From positions 8,537,725 to 8,601,724 of the forward strand of contig NC_063274.1 in NCBI RefSeq assembly GCF_910591885.1: 64,000 nt of DNA. Reading direction: 5' to 3'. The stretch comes from Bombus terrestris. Taxonomy: Eukaryota > Arthropoda > Insecta > Hymenoptera > Apidae. Below, one piece after another: positions 38,400 through 49,412 of this stretch; position 1 is the stretch's first letter, and the number at the start of each line of letters is the position of its first letter. The position numbers and the translations under genes were made by a program. The notes under the pieces are model-generated. The model searched no databases. It was not told the DNA's origin and saw only the letters and a list, made by a program, of their open reading frames with translations.

Positions 38400-40910
38400 T
38401 TCCTATTATGAAACACAAACATTCTAGTTTACCAGGAATAATATCCGGGAAAACAATGGGAACCGAAAAAATCTCTTTCTGGTGATTGTCGTGAATGATT
38501 CAATTCTTCCTCTAATTTAATTGTTCACGGTATTTATTGAATATCGTTTCTTCGATTACAGTAAAAAAAGAAAGATCCCGAAAGAAATTAAATCTAATAG
38601 AATCTAATAGAACAATTTTCCTATTTCTAATTAAGTATAGGAGTGAGGAGAACTAATTTTACTGTCAAATGAGGCCTGATTTGAAGATAAAAAAGAACAA
38701 TTTTCTAATTATGGAAAAAATAGAAGTTGTTATCCTTAGACTAAAGATTAATTGGCGTAAAACTTGAACTTTATACTAATGACTCATTTTTCTAAGGAAA
38801 CAGATAGTTTTGTCAAGAAAAGAACGCGATTCGATCAAATATAAACATCAAGAGTGACAGTAAGAATAGTCGACGGTAAATATTAAAAATATGTATCGTG
38901 TTCTGAAATAAAAATCAAGCAACAGTCGATCCGATGAAATTTCTCGAAAAGAATGGTCGATTTCAATAGAAGAACACAATTTCGGAATATCGGTTCGTCG
39001 GATGATTTTGGAGCTGAAAGAAGTGCCGGATCGTTGAGTTGACCTCGCAACCTTCGCTCATCTTCACCAGAAGCCGAAGATAATCGGCCGACCATTTCCC
39101 CCGCCCGGCAGTCCCGCCGATTGATGGATAGACCGTGTTACAACACGCGTACACAACAATAATCCACGCTTAATAATCACGCTCGATTATTGCGCCTTAT
39201 GTTCGATTATGTAATTCTCTACGGAGCATCACGAACTCTCGGCCGGGTCCGATCGATCGCGAGATTTAGATTTAGATTTGGTAATTTTGAGACGGAAATT
39301 GGTGGACTAGTCTGGACTAGAGTCCGTCGCTAAATTAGTGACAGATAGATTTTAGACGATGTATTCGGTGAATAGGTGTAAGGAGGCGATCTCGAGATTT
39401 CTACTGCTTGCCTGGAGTTGGTGTATATCTGTCTGTCCTTGAATTGAGTTCAGGGGATGAGTTAGAAGGATGGATTGGTAATAGGGTGCGAGATGTTGGT
39501 ATAATTGTTTTTGGAACGATGGTGTATATTTCTTGGTTTATTCGTTAATATTTTATTATTATTTATTGTTTATTCATTAATACACGAAAGGATTATTGAT
39601 CCTAAAATTGTGGTCGAGACTGAGAAACGAAAGTTTGCAATAATGGATGAGAATTTGAGATTCTGTAGAATTATTTTTAAAATAATATCTTGTGTCTTTC
39701 GTTCGTGGAATTAATTGTACATTTTTTGACTAACTTTTTTATGTTAAAAATAAATATTGTAACCACGTATCTTTAAATTAGATTTGAGAAAAGACAGAGG
39801 AAGATGCATAGATAATTGGAGATAGAATGTTAAGGAGGTTTAAGTTAATATTCCTTAAATGACTTGCGACGATCAAAGTTTCTTATTAATATTTGGAAAG
39901 AAGAGAAAGAATTTTGAGTAGAACCTCTTATGCCGCGTAATATTCTGGCGACTATGAAAATTACTTGTTGACAGTCTTACTAGCTATTTTAAGGGATATG
40001 AAACAGTGGCTGGTAATGTGAAAGACGTCAGAGTAATTTTTTTGTTAGTAGTTTCAACATTGTTGCTATAAGCGTGAAGACAAAGATCAATTGATTTGCA
40101 ATTTAGTCGCAAAGGCAGTGTTCTTCTCCTCTCCTATTGAATCACCAATGAAGAATAGCCTCGCGATCGTCTATCGATGGTATAGTAGCATTAACCGTGA
40201 CACGTGTCAACGCGTTACATTATGAATTATAATTAGATTCATGAGTACTCATTTAACGCCGACGGAGATAATTCCGATCATTGCGCGACACAGTTGCAAC
40301 TTTGTAGACGTTATGCAACATCATATGTGACACGAGGAAACAAAGTACTAATCGTGCCACGTGATAAAAGAAGAGACAAAAAATAAAATATCGACATCGT
40401 TCATACCTTTCCGTATATATAACACGTGGCAATTTATGCGACACAGATGCATCTCGAATAATGAGCATGAAATATACAGTTCCTCGTCATCGGATTAGGT
40501 TAAAAAATATATCACTTTCTTAATTACGATACTGAATTGTTCGAGTTATTGAATATCGATGTGTTATAACATATGTATATAGCAATTAACTTGTTATTAT
40601 ATCGTGTCATAGAGCTAAATCCGACACAGAATTCCTATCATCGGAGAACATCGCCGTACAAGCGCATTGATCACCTGACTGCGATAGAATTCCATTTATC
40701 TAAATTCATTAGAAGATAAACGATTTATACGTAACTGGAGTTTATATATAGCAGAAGTTCACTGATTCTTCTCGCTATGATTTTCCACACAGTAGGAGTT
40801 TACATTCAGATAATTAGATTCGACCGCTTGTTCGGGGGGCTTCTTTACAAAATTACATCGATACGAAGGATCAAAGAGCTAACCATTTGTGTTTTCGTTT
40901 TTCGTTGCAG

Positions 40911-41636
40911 ACTGAGGATGTCCTCAAAGAGGAAGTCACCACCAACGAAGCTATCGGAGGGCGGGGGCGGTACGGGTACAGTGGCAGGCGCCAACGAGGA
41001 GGAGGAGGATACGACCTCGTCGGTGACCGGTGGTCCCGGTGGCGAGGTAGCCGTCGGTGAAGAAGGTCCTACCACCCCCGTCGATATCGAGGAGTGTTAC
41101 CCTCATCAGAGGGGAGGTGACTGCGAGTCGTCCGGCTGTTCGTCGCCGGCGACTACCAGCGAGCCGGATCTCCGAGATTCGCCCTCGCCGTCGTCGAATT
41201 CCCTGCAAAGCAAACGACAAAGGATCGTTTTGTCCAGCCAGGAGACTCTAGCCTCCTACCATTATCCTCACCACCATCACCATCACCATCATCATCATCA
41301 CCATCACCACACGAATACATCATCGTCGTCGGGTGGTGTCGTGGAACCGGCCAGCTCCTCGGAGTGTGGCTCGCCGCCAACCCCCTTAACCGTCGACCCC
41401 TATTACCCGAGCCATCCTCACCACAACAACAACAACAATACCGTCACGCAGAATAATAACAATAACAACGGCGGTAACGCAACAACTGTTACGAGTAAGA
41501 GATCCATGGACGACGTTCTGAAGAGGTTAACCTGTAAAATGAACAGCGAGTCGCTGTCGTTGCAGGACGATACCAGTAATAACAGGCGGAACAGTCCGCC
41601 ACCCTCTTCTACGCCGACTGGACACAACGCGCACTG
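40911..41636 (+). CDS. SoxD: SoxD transcription factor, N-terminal low-complexity exon
   Basis: This exon encodes the N-terminus of a SoxD (SOX5/6/13-type) nuclear regulator. Its acceptor is a pyrimidine-rich tract ending TTGCAG at 40910. The in-exon ATG at 40918 has A at -3 and gives MSSKRKSP, matching the MSSK start known from vertebrate SOX5/SOX6. Counting that M as 1, the exon holds a Gly/Glu-rich acidic stretch (about 18-50), a Ser/Pro-rich region (about 65-95), 14 consecutive His (118-131; bases 41269-41310), Asn runs (170-174 and 179-184) and KRSMDDVLKRL (194-204), which resembles the SOX5/6 segment KGSLADVVDTLKQ. It ends at CTG|GTTAGT (GT at 41637) in phase 2. An open frame running upstream to 40777 is intron read-through, because it lies before the acceptor. 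CpG content is high, as in unmethylated developmental genes. The donor is slightly off consensus, but the phase matches exon 3 exactly. Confidence 0.9.
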
Positions 41637-43042
41637 GTTAGTGTTCTGTTCATGTTCTATTATGAATGAATTCTTGGGGATTTCAGGGGGATCAATCGGG
41701 ATGTGTGTGAGATACTTGGAAATGAAATGGTACGAACTTCGTGAATATGAAAGAATTGCTCCTGTTTTATAATATTTTTAACGTGAATGAATATGAAAGA
41801 AATAGCTATGGTAGAAAATAATAATTACCGATATAAATAATAGTTGATATCGAAAATAATAATAACCATTCGTACCATACATTTGTGAACATCTCATACA
41901 AAGAATATTTAATTTTTCTTATTTGGTTGTAATTTCTTATCAAAGAAATTTCTTTCCATCAGATATAATATCGTAAACTTTCTTACGCGATCTAAAGGAA
42001 TCTATATAAATAGAATTTAAAGTTAGCGACAATAATCGAAATTGTCAAGGAAACAAACTTCAACGAAAATTATAGCGAAAAATTATATTTTTCTTTACGT
42101 TCTCTCGATCTAAAAACTAAATGACAGCGAATAATTTTCGTTAAAATGGATCTGTTATCGCGTAGCTACTTTTTGTAATCATTCGACATTTCAGATATAA
42201 AACCTGAAATAACTCTTCTTTGACTATCTTCATTATTCGCGATAACCGCACAATATTTCTCGAATCTCCGAACAGAGAATTTTCCTTGATATCCCCTCGT
42301 GGATTATCTTCCGAAAAAAGAAAACATCATTTAAAGTTCACCATTTTGTAATATGGAATCCAAGGTATCTCGAGTAACTTCAAAAACATCGGAGTGTCCA
42401 TCGTTAGAAAATGAAGTAGCTCCAGCTGTCGCGTATCGGCTATTTACAGTTTTCCTTTCTGTGTTTCTACCACGATAGTGGACGACATTAATTAAACGGC
42501 GCCAGGAAGTGGCCAGTCAGCCGGGGGAAATGAGGCCGACTCCATTGGCGAGCGTTCCTTCCTGTTTCCCAGATTCACCGCGCGAGTTCTGACGAGATCC
42601 GCCACGGTTCCATGTACGTTGTCGTCCATATTACGCAATCTGTATCTCCTTTTAATTAGCAGATATTGTTTCTGTTCTAACTGCCACTCGTGGCTGGTGG
42701 ATCCGTCACGATGTTGCAATCGTCACGCTTTTAATCTGCTGTTGTCTTCCGACCAGCTATCTGCCACTTTTATACACTTTACATAATCCATAAATACAGC
42801 GGTTATAAGAAGTATATTTGCACATACAGTACAACTTCGTTTATTTAAATGGAAAAAATTAATGTAGATGCGATTTAAAAGAGATTATATAGGAACGATT
42901 AAACGAACTCCAATTATACAAGCTACTCTTTTGCCGACAAGTTCGTCCTTAAAATTGTACAAAATTAAAGCAGAATTTTTAAAAGAAAATCATCGCGAAA
43001 CAAATTATTTTTTACATCCATAGTGATGGTAGAATTTCAAAC

Positions 43043-43155
43043 GTTCAAACATTATTTTTCGAATAGATCGTCCAATGTATAAACATTACAAGTATTTTTT
43101 TAGCTGCTTTTTCCAAACACGACCCTTCGAATGGATCGTCCAATATATAAACTTT
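43043..43155. repeat. Direct repeat of about 45 bp, offset 68
   Basis: TTCGAATAGATCGTCCAATG at 43058 and TTCGAATGGATCGTCCAATA at 43126 sit in similar flanks (CAAAC upstream, TATAAAC downstream). There are only a few mismatches over 30 bases. The position is inside SoxD intron 2. Confidence 0.5.
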
Positions 43156-46100
43156 CCGTTTTGTAACGACGAGCGTAGAACTATCGCTGTTCAAATATAA
43201 AAACTGTCATAGGAAACGTTCATCATTGATTTTTACTTTTCAAGCCTGCATACTACGCTAGATCTCTATACAGCTTGAAACTTCATTTCAAGAAGTTGAA
43301 TAGGGGTAATTTTAAAATATCTGAACGTGTACCTCAATTTTCTAGGTTCTATATTAACCACACAATCTTAAAATCGATCTAAATCTCAAGTTATAACTTT
43401 CTCGCCAGAATATTTAACGCTGACAGAAATATCCTTGCGAATGTTTGTTCGATGTGAATTAGAATATTCCTCGAGTCGTAATTCGCGTTCTTCTCGAGAC
43501 TCTCTTTCGAGATTCAACGTACGCGAGAAAAACCCTAACATCTCCGATAGCAACGTCAAGAGTTACAGCAGCAGTATCGAGCTTCTATTCTGTCCTCTCC
43601 TCTGTATCGGCCGCGGAGAATAACAACGCGAACTGCTTAAATTTGGCCCCGCAAGTGGCCCACAAAAGCGTCCATTGTTCGGGGAACGACAAGATCCACA
43701 GATTCCAGTCGTAAACTGACTCTTCGTTACCGAACGGAGATCCATCCGTGAAATACAAAGAGAAGCGAGCGTAAAGGAAGTCGTCGGAAGACGGGAGCGA
43801 GGGCCGAGGGCAAAAAAACAAAGGGTCCACAGAAAGAGAGCCTGAAAATATCCGACTTCTCGGCTCAGGGACAAAGAAACGCGTCCGAGGAGAGGACGAT
43901 AAGAAATCGGACGAGTCGACATTTTATCCTGGACTATGCCTTTCTTCGTTTCCATTTCGCGCGAACGTTAAAAACGTGCAGGAGGATCCGAGAAGTGTTA
44001 GGTACTCGCGGATTTTGATGAAACTCCATGAATGGGCTGAAAGTTGGAAAGTGGTTATGCTATTATCAATGTAGGCATTCATACTAATTACTTGGAAGAT
44101 CATTAGAATATACTTATAGGCAATATTGTGTTTCGAGATTGTTAATGTATTTACATTCTTAATTCCAATTTTATGACACTGGTTAATTTACATTAGCTTA
44201 CAGTAAACACGGTTTCACAACAGAAACTAGTAGCATATTGCAATGTTCTAGATAAAAAGTAATATTTTTTTTCTGTGCGTTTAAATATTACTTTTATAAT
44301 GTTGATTCGATCGAAGTTTTATTAAAAAGTAAAGGTAACACCAATCGTGATCTATTAAGATAAAAAGTATGCAATCGACGAGTATTAAAATTTGCAATTT
44401 CAGATTGGAAACAAGTTGCAGGATAAACTTGTAACAAAAAGTGGTTCTAGTAGTTATTCTCGTGTTAACAAGTTTCACTCGACATTGACACATGCCACTT
44501 TACAAATGTTGCAGACATTTCATCGAGTCCTGATTGATGTAGAATAAACTAAAGTCAGAAGTATTTTCAAAATCAGAATTTTCATTTTTAATATTATATT
44601 TCAGAAAGTACCGTGTTTATCTCGCGAACAGTAACGAATTCTGTCTATCTATTAGCTTTCTCTTTCCGTAATCATCATACAATCATAATAAATTCCGACA
44701 AGCTCTCGTTAATGACGAATTAAAAAAGTAACACACACGAAGAGAAATTTACCTTATTATAAAAAAGCCTAGTGTGGAAAGACGGAAAAAAAGTAAAACG
44801 AGCGGGATTTATCGTGGATACGATAGAGGCGCGTGTGTACGTTATCGCGAAGTACGATTAGACTATATTCAAAGTCGATATCGCACGGTCACGTAATAAT
44901 AATTGCTCCATGTAATCAGGCTCGTGAATGAATTGATTCTTTGTATCGGCGCGATGGGGACGCCTGGAAGTTTTTCCGTTCTCTCTGAACATCTCTCGCA
45001 CAATGTACAACGTAGAGGATACAGAGTAAAGATTATCCGCACGTGGCTAATTATGGATCACCGTCTCGTTGCGAACTTCTTTTGTACAGGGTGATGAAGG
45101 AACTCGACTAATGTTTAGGAACCATACATATATTCTCGATGGGAGATCATGTAAAGATAATTTTCTTCTATATTTATTGGAGTATCTCAGTTTGGAACAT
45201 GTTATTTTGAGCTGTGTTGACAAACTAGAATATGCCTTAATTTAGAAGCATGTATATGTATATATATCTTTAGAAAACTGTGCACATTATTAGAAACACG
45301 AAGGTGGAATTAACCTTTGGTAGTAAAAATTGCCATTGAGTAATTTTATCGTCGTGTTATAGAATACTTTGCCTACAATTAGAATTTTAGCTGCTCTGTG
45401 GATCTCAAGCATTTTGCGATCCAATTGTCTCGTTATTTTGGTAAAGAAGTTGCCTAATTCTGACGTAAGAAACACGAGATACTTGTTATCACAGTCAGTA
45501 TGGTAATTACAAAATTGTTGGAAGACAATTAAAACAAGGAGATTTCGAGTTTTATAATAAACTTAAAGAAGGCTTAAAGTTCAACGACGTTTCTAAATAT
45601 TAAATAGAAAGAAAACGAGAAGCACAGAAATTACTAAGAAAATCATGAAAAAATTTCAACGGGGTGTGCATGACCTTTCCAACCGAGAATCGGAATCATC
45701 TGCCAAATATGCCACAGTAATTCGTCCACGCGTATCTTTCGTTCTATAATTCTCTCGTTTTCCTCTCCGAATCATCGACCACGAGAAATCTACCAAACAT
45801 TCCTACCGATGATTGAAACAAAACTGTCGCGCGGAATCTTCTCTGACTGGTAACATCGAGCCTGTTCGAAAAGCAGACGGAACGTGGCAGAATGCAATCC
45901 CCGATGCAGCGTGTAACCATTGAAAGCAAACCGGTGAACTTGGCAAGCACGAACGAGCAGACAGAATCGTGCCAGCCCGCTGCCCACACGCCGCGTGGGT
46001 ATCGGGGCCAAAATTCTTCCAAAATTCAGCCAACTGTACGACAACTCGCACTTACGTGACGTTCACCCGCTTTTTGGATTACATTCAATTCTGGACCCGA

Positions 46101-48603
46101 CCCCACTCCGATAGAAATACTTGTTTTAACGACCGATCGCGAACTCGAGCAAATTGCGTTTACTTCTGATCGATCGACGTAGGTAGATTTTTACACATAT
46201 GTTACTAATATAGGAAAATTGTTGATATTTTTATTTATTATTTATGATCGTGGAGATTTTACAATTTTTAAATAGTGACGTAATTTGACAAATTTTGTAC
46301 ATAGGTTCGACTGAATTTCGAAAAATTTTCCATAGGGATTTTAGTAAATTCTATCCCATGTGATCGAACCCGTATGTCACTTATTTTCACAAATGCCATA
46401 ATAATTTATAATTTAGCAAGCTAGCCACTGTGCACTTCGTTGTAAGAAATATATCACTAGCAATATTTATTAAAGTTTGGATGGTTAAATTTCCAACTTG
46501 ATAAAGAAGTTTTACTTTTCAAGCTGATCCAATAAATTCATCTTGTTTGAAGTTCGACGCGGTTGAGCCAAAAACTTAATAAAATCAAAAAGATTTGTCA
46601 AGCACTTTATATCGAAAAATGGTTTTACCCCGGTGGAAGTATCGGATAATATTCCGACTTGATAAAGAGCAGTTACGGTACAGGAAATTTTCGATCAATT
46701 AAATCGAAGGTTCTGAAAGAAAAACGTGCATCGTCAATGTTCGTTTGTTCTGCAACAAGAGCGTTGCTATTTTGTAATCATTCTCTGCTTAGATATTCCG
46801 CGATGGCTTTTCAAACTAAATCAAACAACACCAGCATTATTCGCTGCTCGAGGCAGATTGCAGCTGCTATACCGTGAATCATTAAACCGTGGAAAGAAGT
46901 GGATCGCCAATAGGCAATAAATTTGCCTTATTTCCTTTACAATTTAACTTCTCTTACGCTTGATATCAAAGTCAATGGTAGAAGAAAGACAGAAAGGAAA
47001 AGTATTACCATATACAAAGCTTCAATACATAGTCTTTAAAAACCATAAATCAAGAAGGGATTCTACGTTCAATCGAGAACGACAGAGATTCAAATGGAAT
47101 AAAACTTGTTAATCGAAAGTATATTAATCCGTATGTGATGTCTGTAAACGGAGACGCGTGTGGAATTAAAATGGGCGCGTCGCATTTAAAAATTCGTATA
47201 TTATTATTACACGCTCCACTTTTGATACTAATATCTGCTTGCCAACTTCCACCATGCGTGTCACGCGTGTGCAAGCGTTTAATGATATAAACCGTCGAGT
47301 ACACGCTGCAGATAAAAGTATCATCAATTTCATAATGAATGTAAGCTTCGACCAAAATTACGTTATAGCATGTCGTGCGATAAAACATATAACCAACAGA
47401 GGCGAAAAGTAAAAACAAGGGGAAAAGGAAAAAAGATAATCGAAAGCAGTCGTTATTTACGCGTAATCCAGTTTTATTTGCAAACTTATCGTACGATCGA
47501 TACACAAACATTTGGTGAAACGTTTGTGTCGCGAATCGTTTTATTGGATGTTCGACGATGATCGACGATGTTACCCCATCGACGATATTAAACTCGTGCG
47601 CTTCTTATCGTTCATTCAGCTCCGTAGGTGACCTTATTTTTAACCGCGTGACCGCCGAAAATAACGGTATGTCGCAAAATTGGCGTGACAAAAGAAGCAA
47701 CACGCGTGACATGGCCTATTTTTGGTCAGCCGGAAAGGCTAAGTCCTACGAACGTGCGGCGTCGCCAGCGGGGATGATAATAGCGACAGAATGAGCCTTT
47801 TGTTGCCTGATACCGAGGTCAACAGGCGCGAATAGAATCTTGTAGCCGCCCACCGAGCGTTATTATCTTCCAAAAGAAAGCCACGCACAGCAAGGGTCTT
47901 TCATCGGTCGCGCAAGGATAAAGGACGTATCTTTTTTCTCGATAGGTAACGGTTTTATGAGGCGCGATTTTTGTGCCGTTGATGAGTCGCGAGAAACGTG
48001 TACAATGTGTGCTTTAGAGTCTAATTAAGCTTCCATAACGTATAGAACTCATCGAATGACTTTCCCTTTCTTCTAAATATTTTTCTTTCTGCTATTTTTT
48101 CTAAGGATTATTACATTCGATACCTATAGCTTTCCATAAACAATCGATACCTTTCTAAGCTACAAATTCCTTAAAAAAGTACAAAACTATCCCGAAGCTT
48201 CGAATAAGCACCATGGACCTACCATTGCGACATCGTTCCGTCAAAGAATAGGAAGCTATATCCTTTTTCTTTTGTTGCAAAGTAGATTTCGTATCCATTC
48301 GCGCATCACGCGGCAAGAACGCACACCTGAATCATCCATCGAGGGTCGGTCTTTAAAATTCCAGCGTCCCTTTAACCGTTGACCCCGTAAGAAACGCCAT
48401 ACAGTTCGGGGCGGAACAGTTGCGTATATGTATATTGCCCTAGATTCCGGAAGGCGCGGTTCTTTCAATCCTCGTCCTTATCCTCTGGTTCGACGATGTC
48501 CTTCACGATTTCGTATGCTCGCCTCTCGTTGCATAGCCCATCGCGCTGCCGCTGCTCCGGCACAATGCGTCCGTATCACTTATTCGTGGTCCATTTTCCT
48601 CGG

Positions 48604-48611
48604 TATAAAAG
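48604..48611 (+). promoter_or_regulatory. TATA box of a possible alternative SoxD promoter
   Basis: TATAAAAG lies in a CpG-rich patch (48.4-49.1 kb) just upstream of the coiled-coil exon. A start about 30 bases downstream (about 48634) followed by the donor-like AAAG|GTACGC at 48688/48689 and the acceptor at 49201 would give a leader of about 113 nt with no ATG before the in-frame ATG at 49260. The donor is weak and the initiator context unremarkable. Confidence 0.3.
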
Positions 48612-49201
48612 AGAGAGGAACGAGAGCTCCGGGCGTAGACCAGGAGGGCACTTTAGAAGGAAGAAACCGCGGTGAAACGAGGAGAAAGGTACGCGAGAGC
48701 GAGCGAAACGACTACTAAAGGCAGAGGAAAGGGAAGAGAAGGAGAATAGGAGGGTGGGTTGGCAGAGAGGGATGGAAGGAAAGAGCGAGGAACACCCCAT
48801 CACGGGGGCAAACACTCGGGCTACCGTGATTGCGCGGCCGCGACCCTATCTATTATTCACCTGGCTCCCGGCCCTATGTACGCCAACTACTATCCCATTC
48901 CAGAGACCGGCAGAGCCACTGGAAACTCTTGCTCGCACGCGAATAGCCTCGTACGTGGCTGATCTACGTACCAGGACTGCTTGTGCAGCTTCCTCTTGCC
49001 TCTTCCTCTGTTTCTGTGTCTGTGCATCGCCTTCTCTCTCGTTCTCTTACTTTTTGTCCTTTTCTTCCATGCTGGCTCTCTCGGTTTCTCTCGTCCGTTG
49101 TGCACCGTGCCGTGCAAACTACAGGGACGAGAAACGACCTCCCTACGCGTGTACACGTACGTAAAGCGTAATTGACCGTGGTTTGATGGTATACGTTACA
49201 G

Positions 49202-49412
49202 CGGAGGCGTCGCCAGCGTGGCGAACAGCGTGCCACCCTCACCCCCGGCCTCTGGCAGGATGCAGAACACAGAAAGTCAGGTCCAGCAGGATAGCGCGTC
49301 AGCGTTCCTCTTTACGGAAAGCTTCGCAGAGAAGGAGCGCAGGCTCTCCGAGATGATCCTACAGCTGCAGCTGCTCAGGGAACAATTGCTGCAACAGCAA
49401 GATCAGTCGAAG
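49202..49412 (+). CDS. SoxD: SoxD transcription factor, leucine-zipper coiled-coil exon
   Basis: The acceptor is CGTTACAG at 49201. The single base C completes the split codon TG|C (Cys240) and the frame continues GGVASVANSVPPSPPASG. From residue 278 the exon reads TESFAEKERRLSEMI, then LREQLLQQQDQSK. This closely matches vertebrate SOX5/SOX6 PESLAEKERQL and LREQLLAAHDEQKK, the start of the SoxD leucine zipper that mediates homo- and heterodimerisation. Leucines at 288, 295 and 302 are spaced by seven. The exon ends AAG|GTAGGA (GT at 49413) in phase 0. The next family segment (a QIEKQRQQ-like Q-rich helix) is not in the window. This is the most diagnostic sequence for calling the gene SoxD. 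An internal in-frame ATG at 49260 (A at -3) could start a short isoform from a closer promoter. Confidence 0.95.

Larger units (their letters stand above)
12920..40910 (+). other. SoxD intron 1 (predicted, about 28 kb)
   Basis: It runs from GTGAGT to TTGCAG. Listed separately are the repeats at 14.1, 20.9, 21.7, 26.0, 28.4, 29.1, 33.2 and 38.2 kb, the miniature element at 26.8 kb, the small ORF at 21.4 kb and the odd block at 23.6 kb. CpG-rich patches occur at 12.92-13.66, 24.23-25.08, 29.64-30.13 and 34.8-35.25 kb, any of which could be enhancers or alternative first exons. The 29.6 kb patch contains the palindrome GCGTCGCGACGC (29831-29842) and a (TCGGGC)n run. The rest (14.56-19.0, 19.5-20.4, 22-23.6, 25.1-26.0, 27.7-28.4, 30.1-31.5, 32-33, 35.25-38.2 and 38.4-40.9 kb) is AT-rich with nothing recognised. 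Confidence 0.55.
41637..49201 (+). other. SoxD intron 2 (phase 2)
   Basis: It runs from GTTAGT to TTACAG and is 7565 bases long. It is mostly AT-rich. A less AT-rich block at 42480-42730 holds a perfect ETS-type site (CAGGAAGTGG, 42504-42513), a CCATTGG and TTAATTAGC, and is a plausible enhancer. The patch at 48.4-49.15 kb is CpG-rich and carries the TATA box. Patches at 43.4-44.0, 45.7-46.15 and 47.5-47.9 kb have no recognised content. Confidence 0.8.

Noticed and set aside
40777..40917. Upstream extension of the SoxD open frame to an ATG at 40777
   Set aside because: It lies before the pyrimidine-rich TTGCAG acceptor at 40910 and reads like translated intron.
41637..41772. Continuation of the SoxD frame past 41636 to a stop at 41772
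   Set aside because: The sequence loses SoxD character after the GTTAGT donor, and the exon 3 join is in phase.
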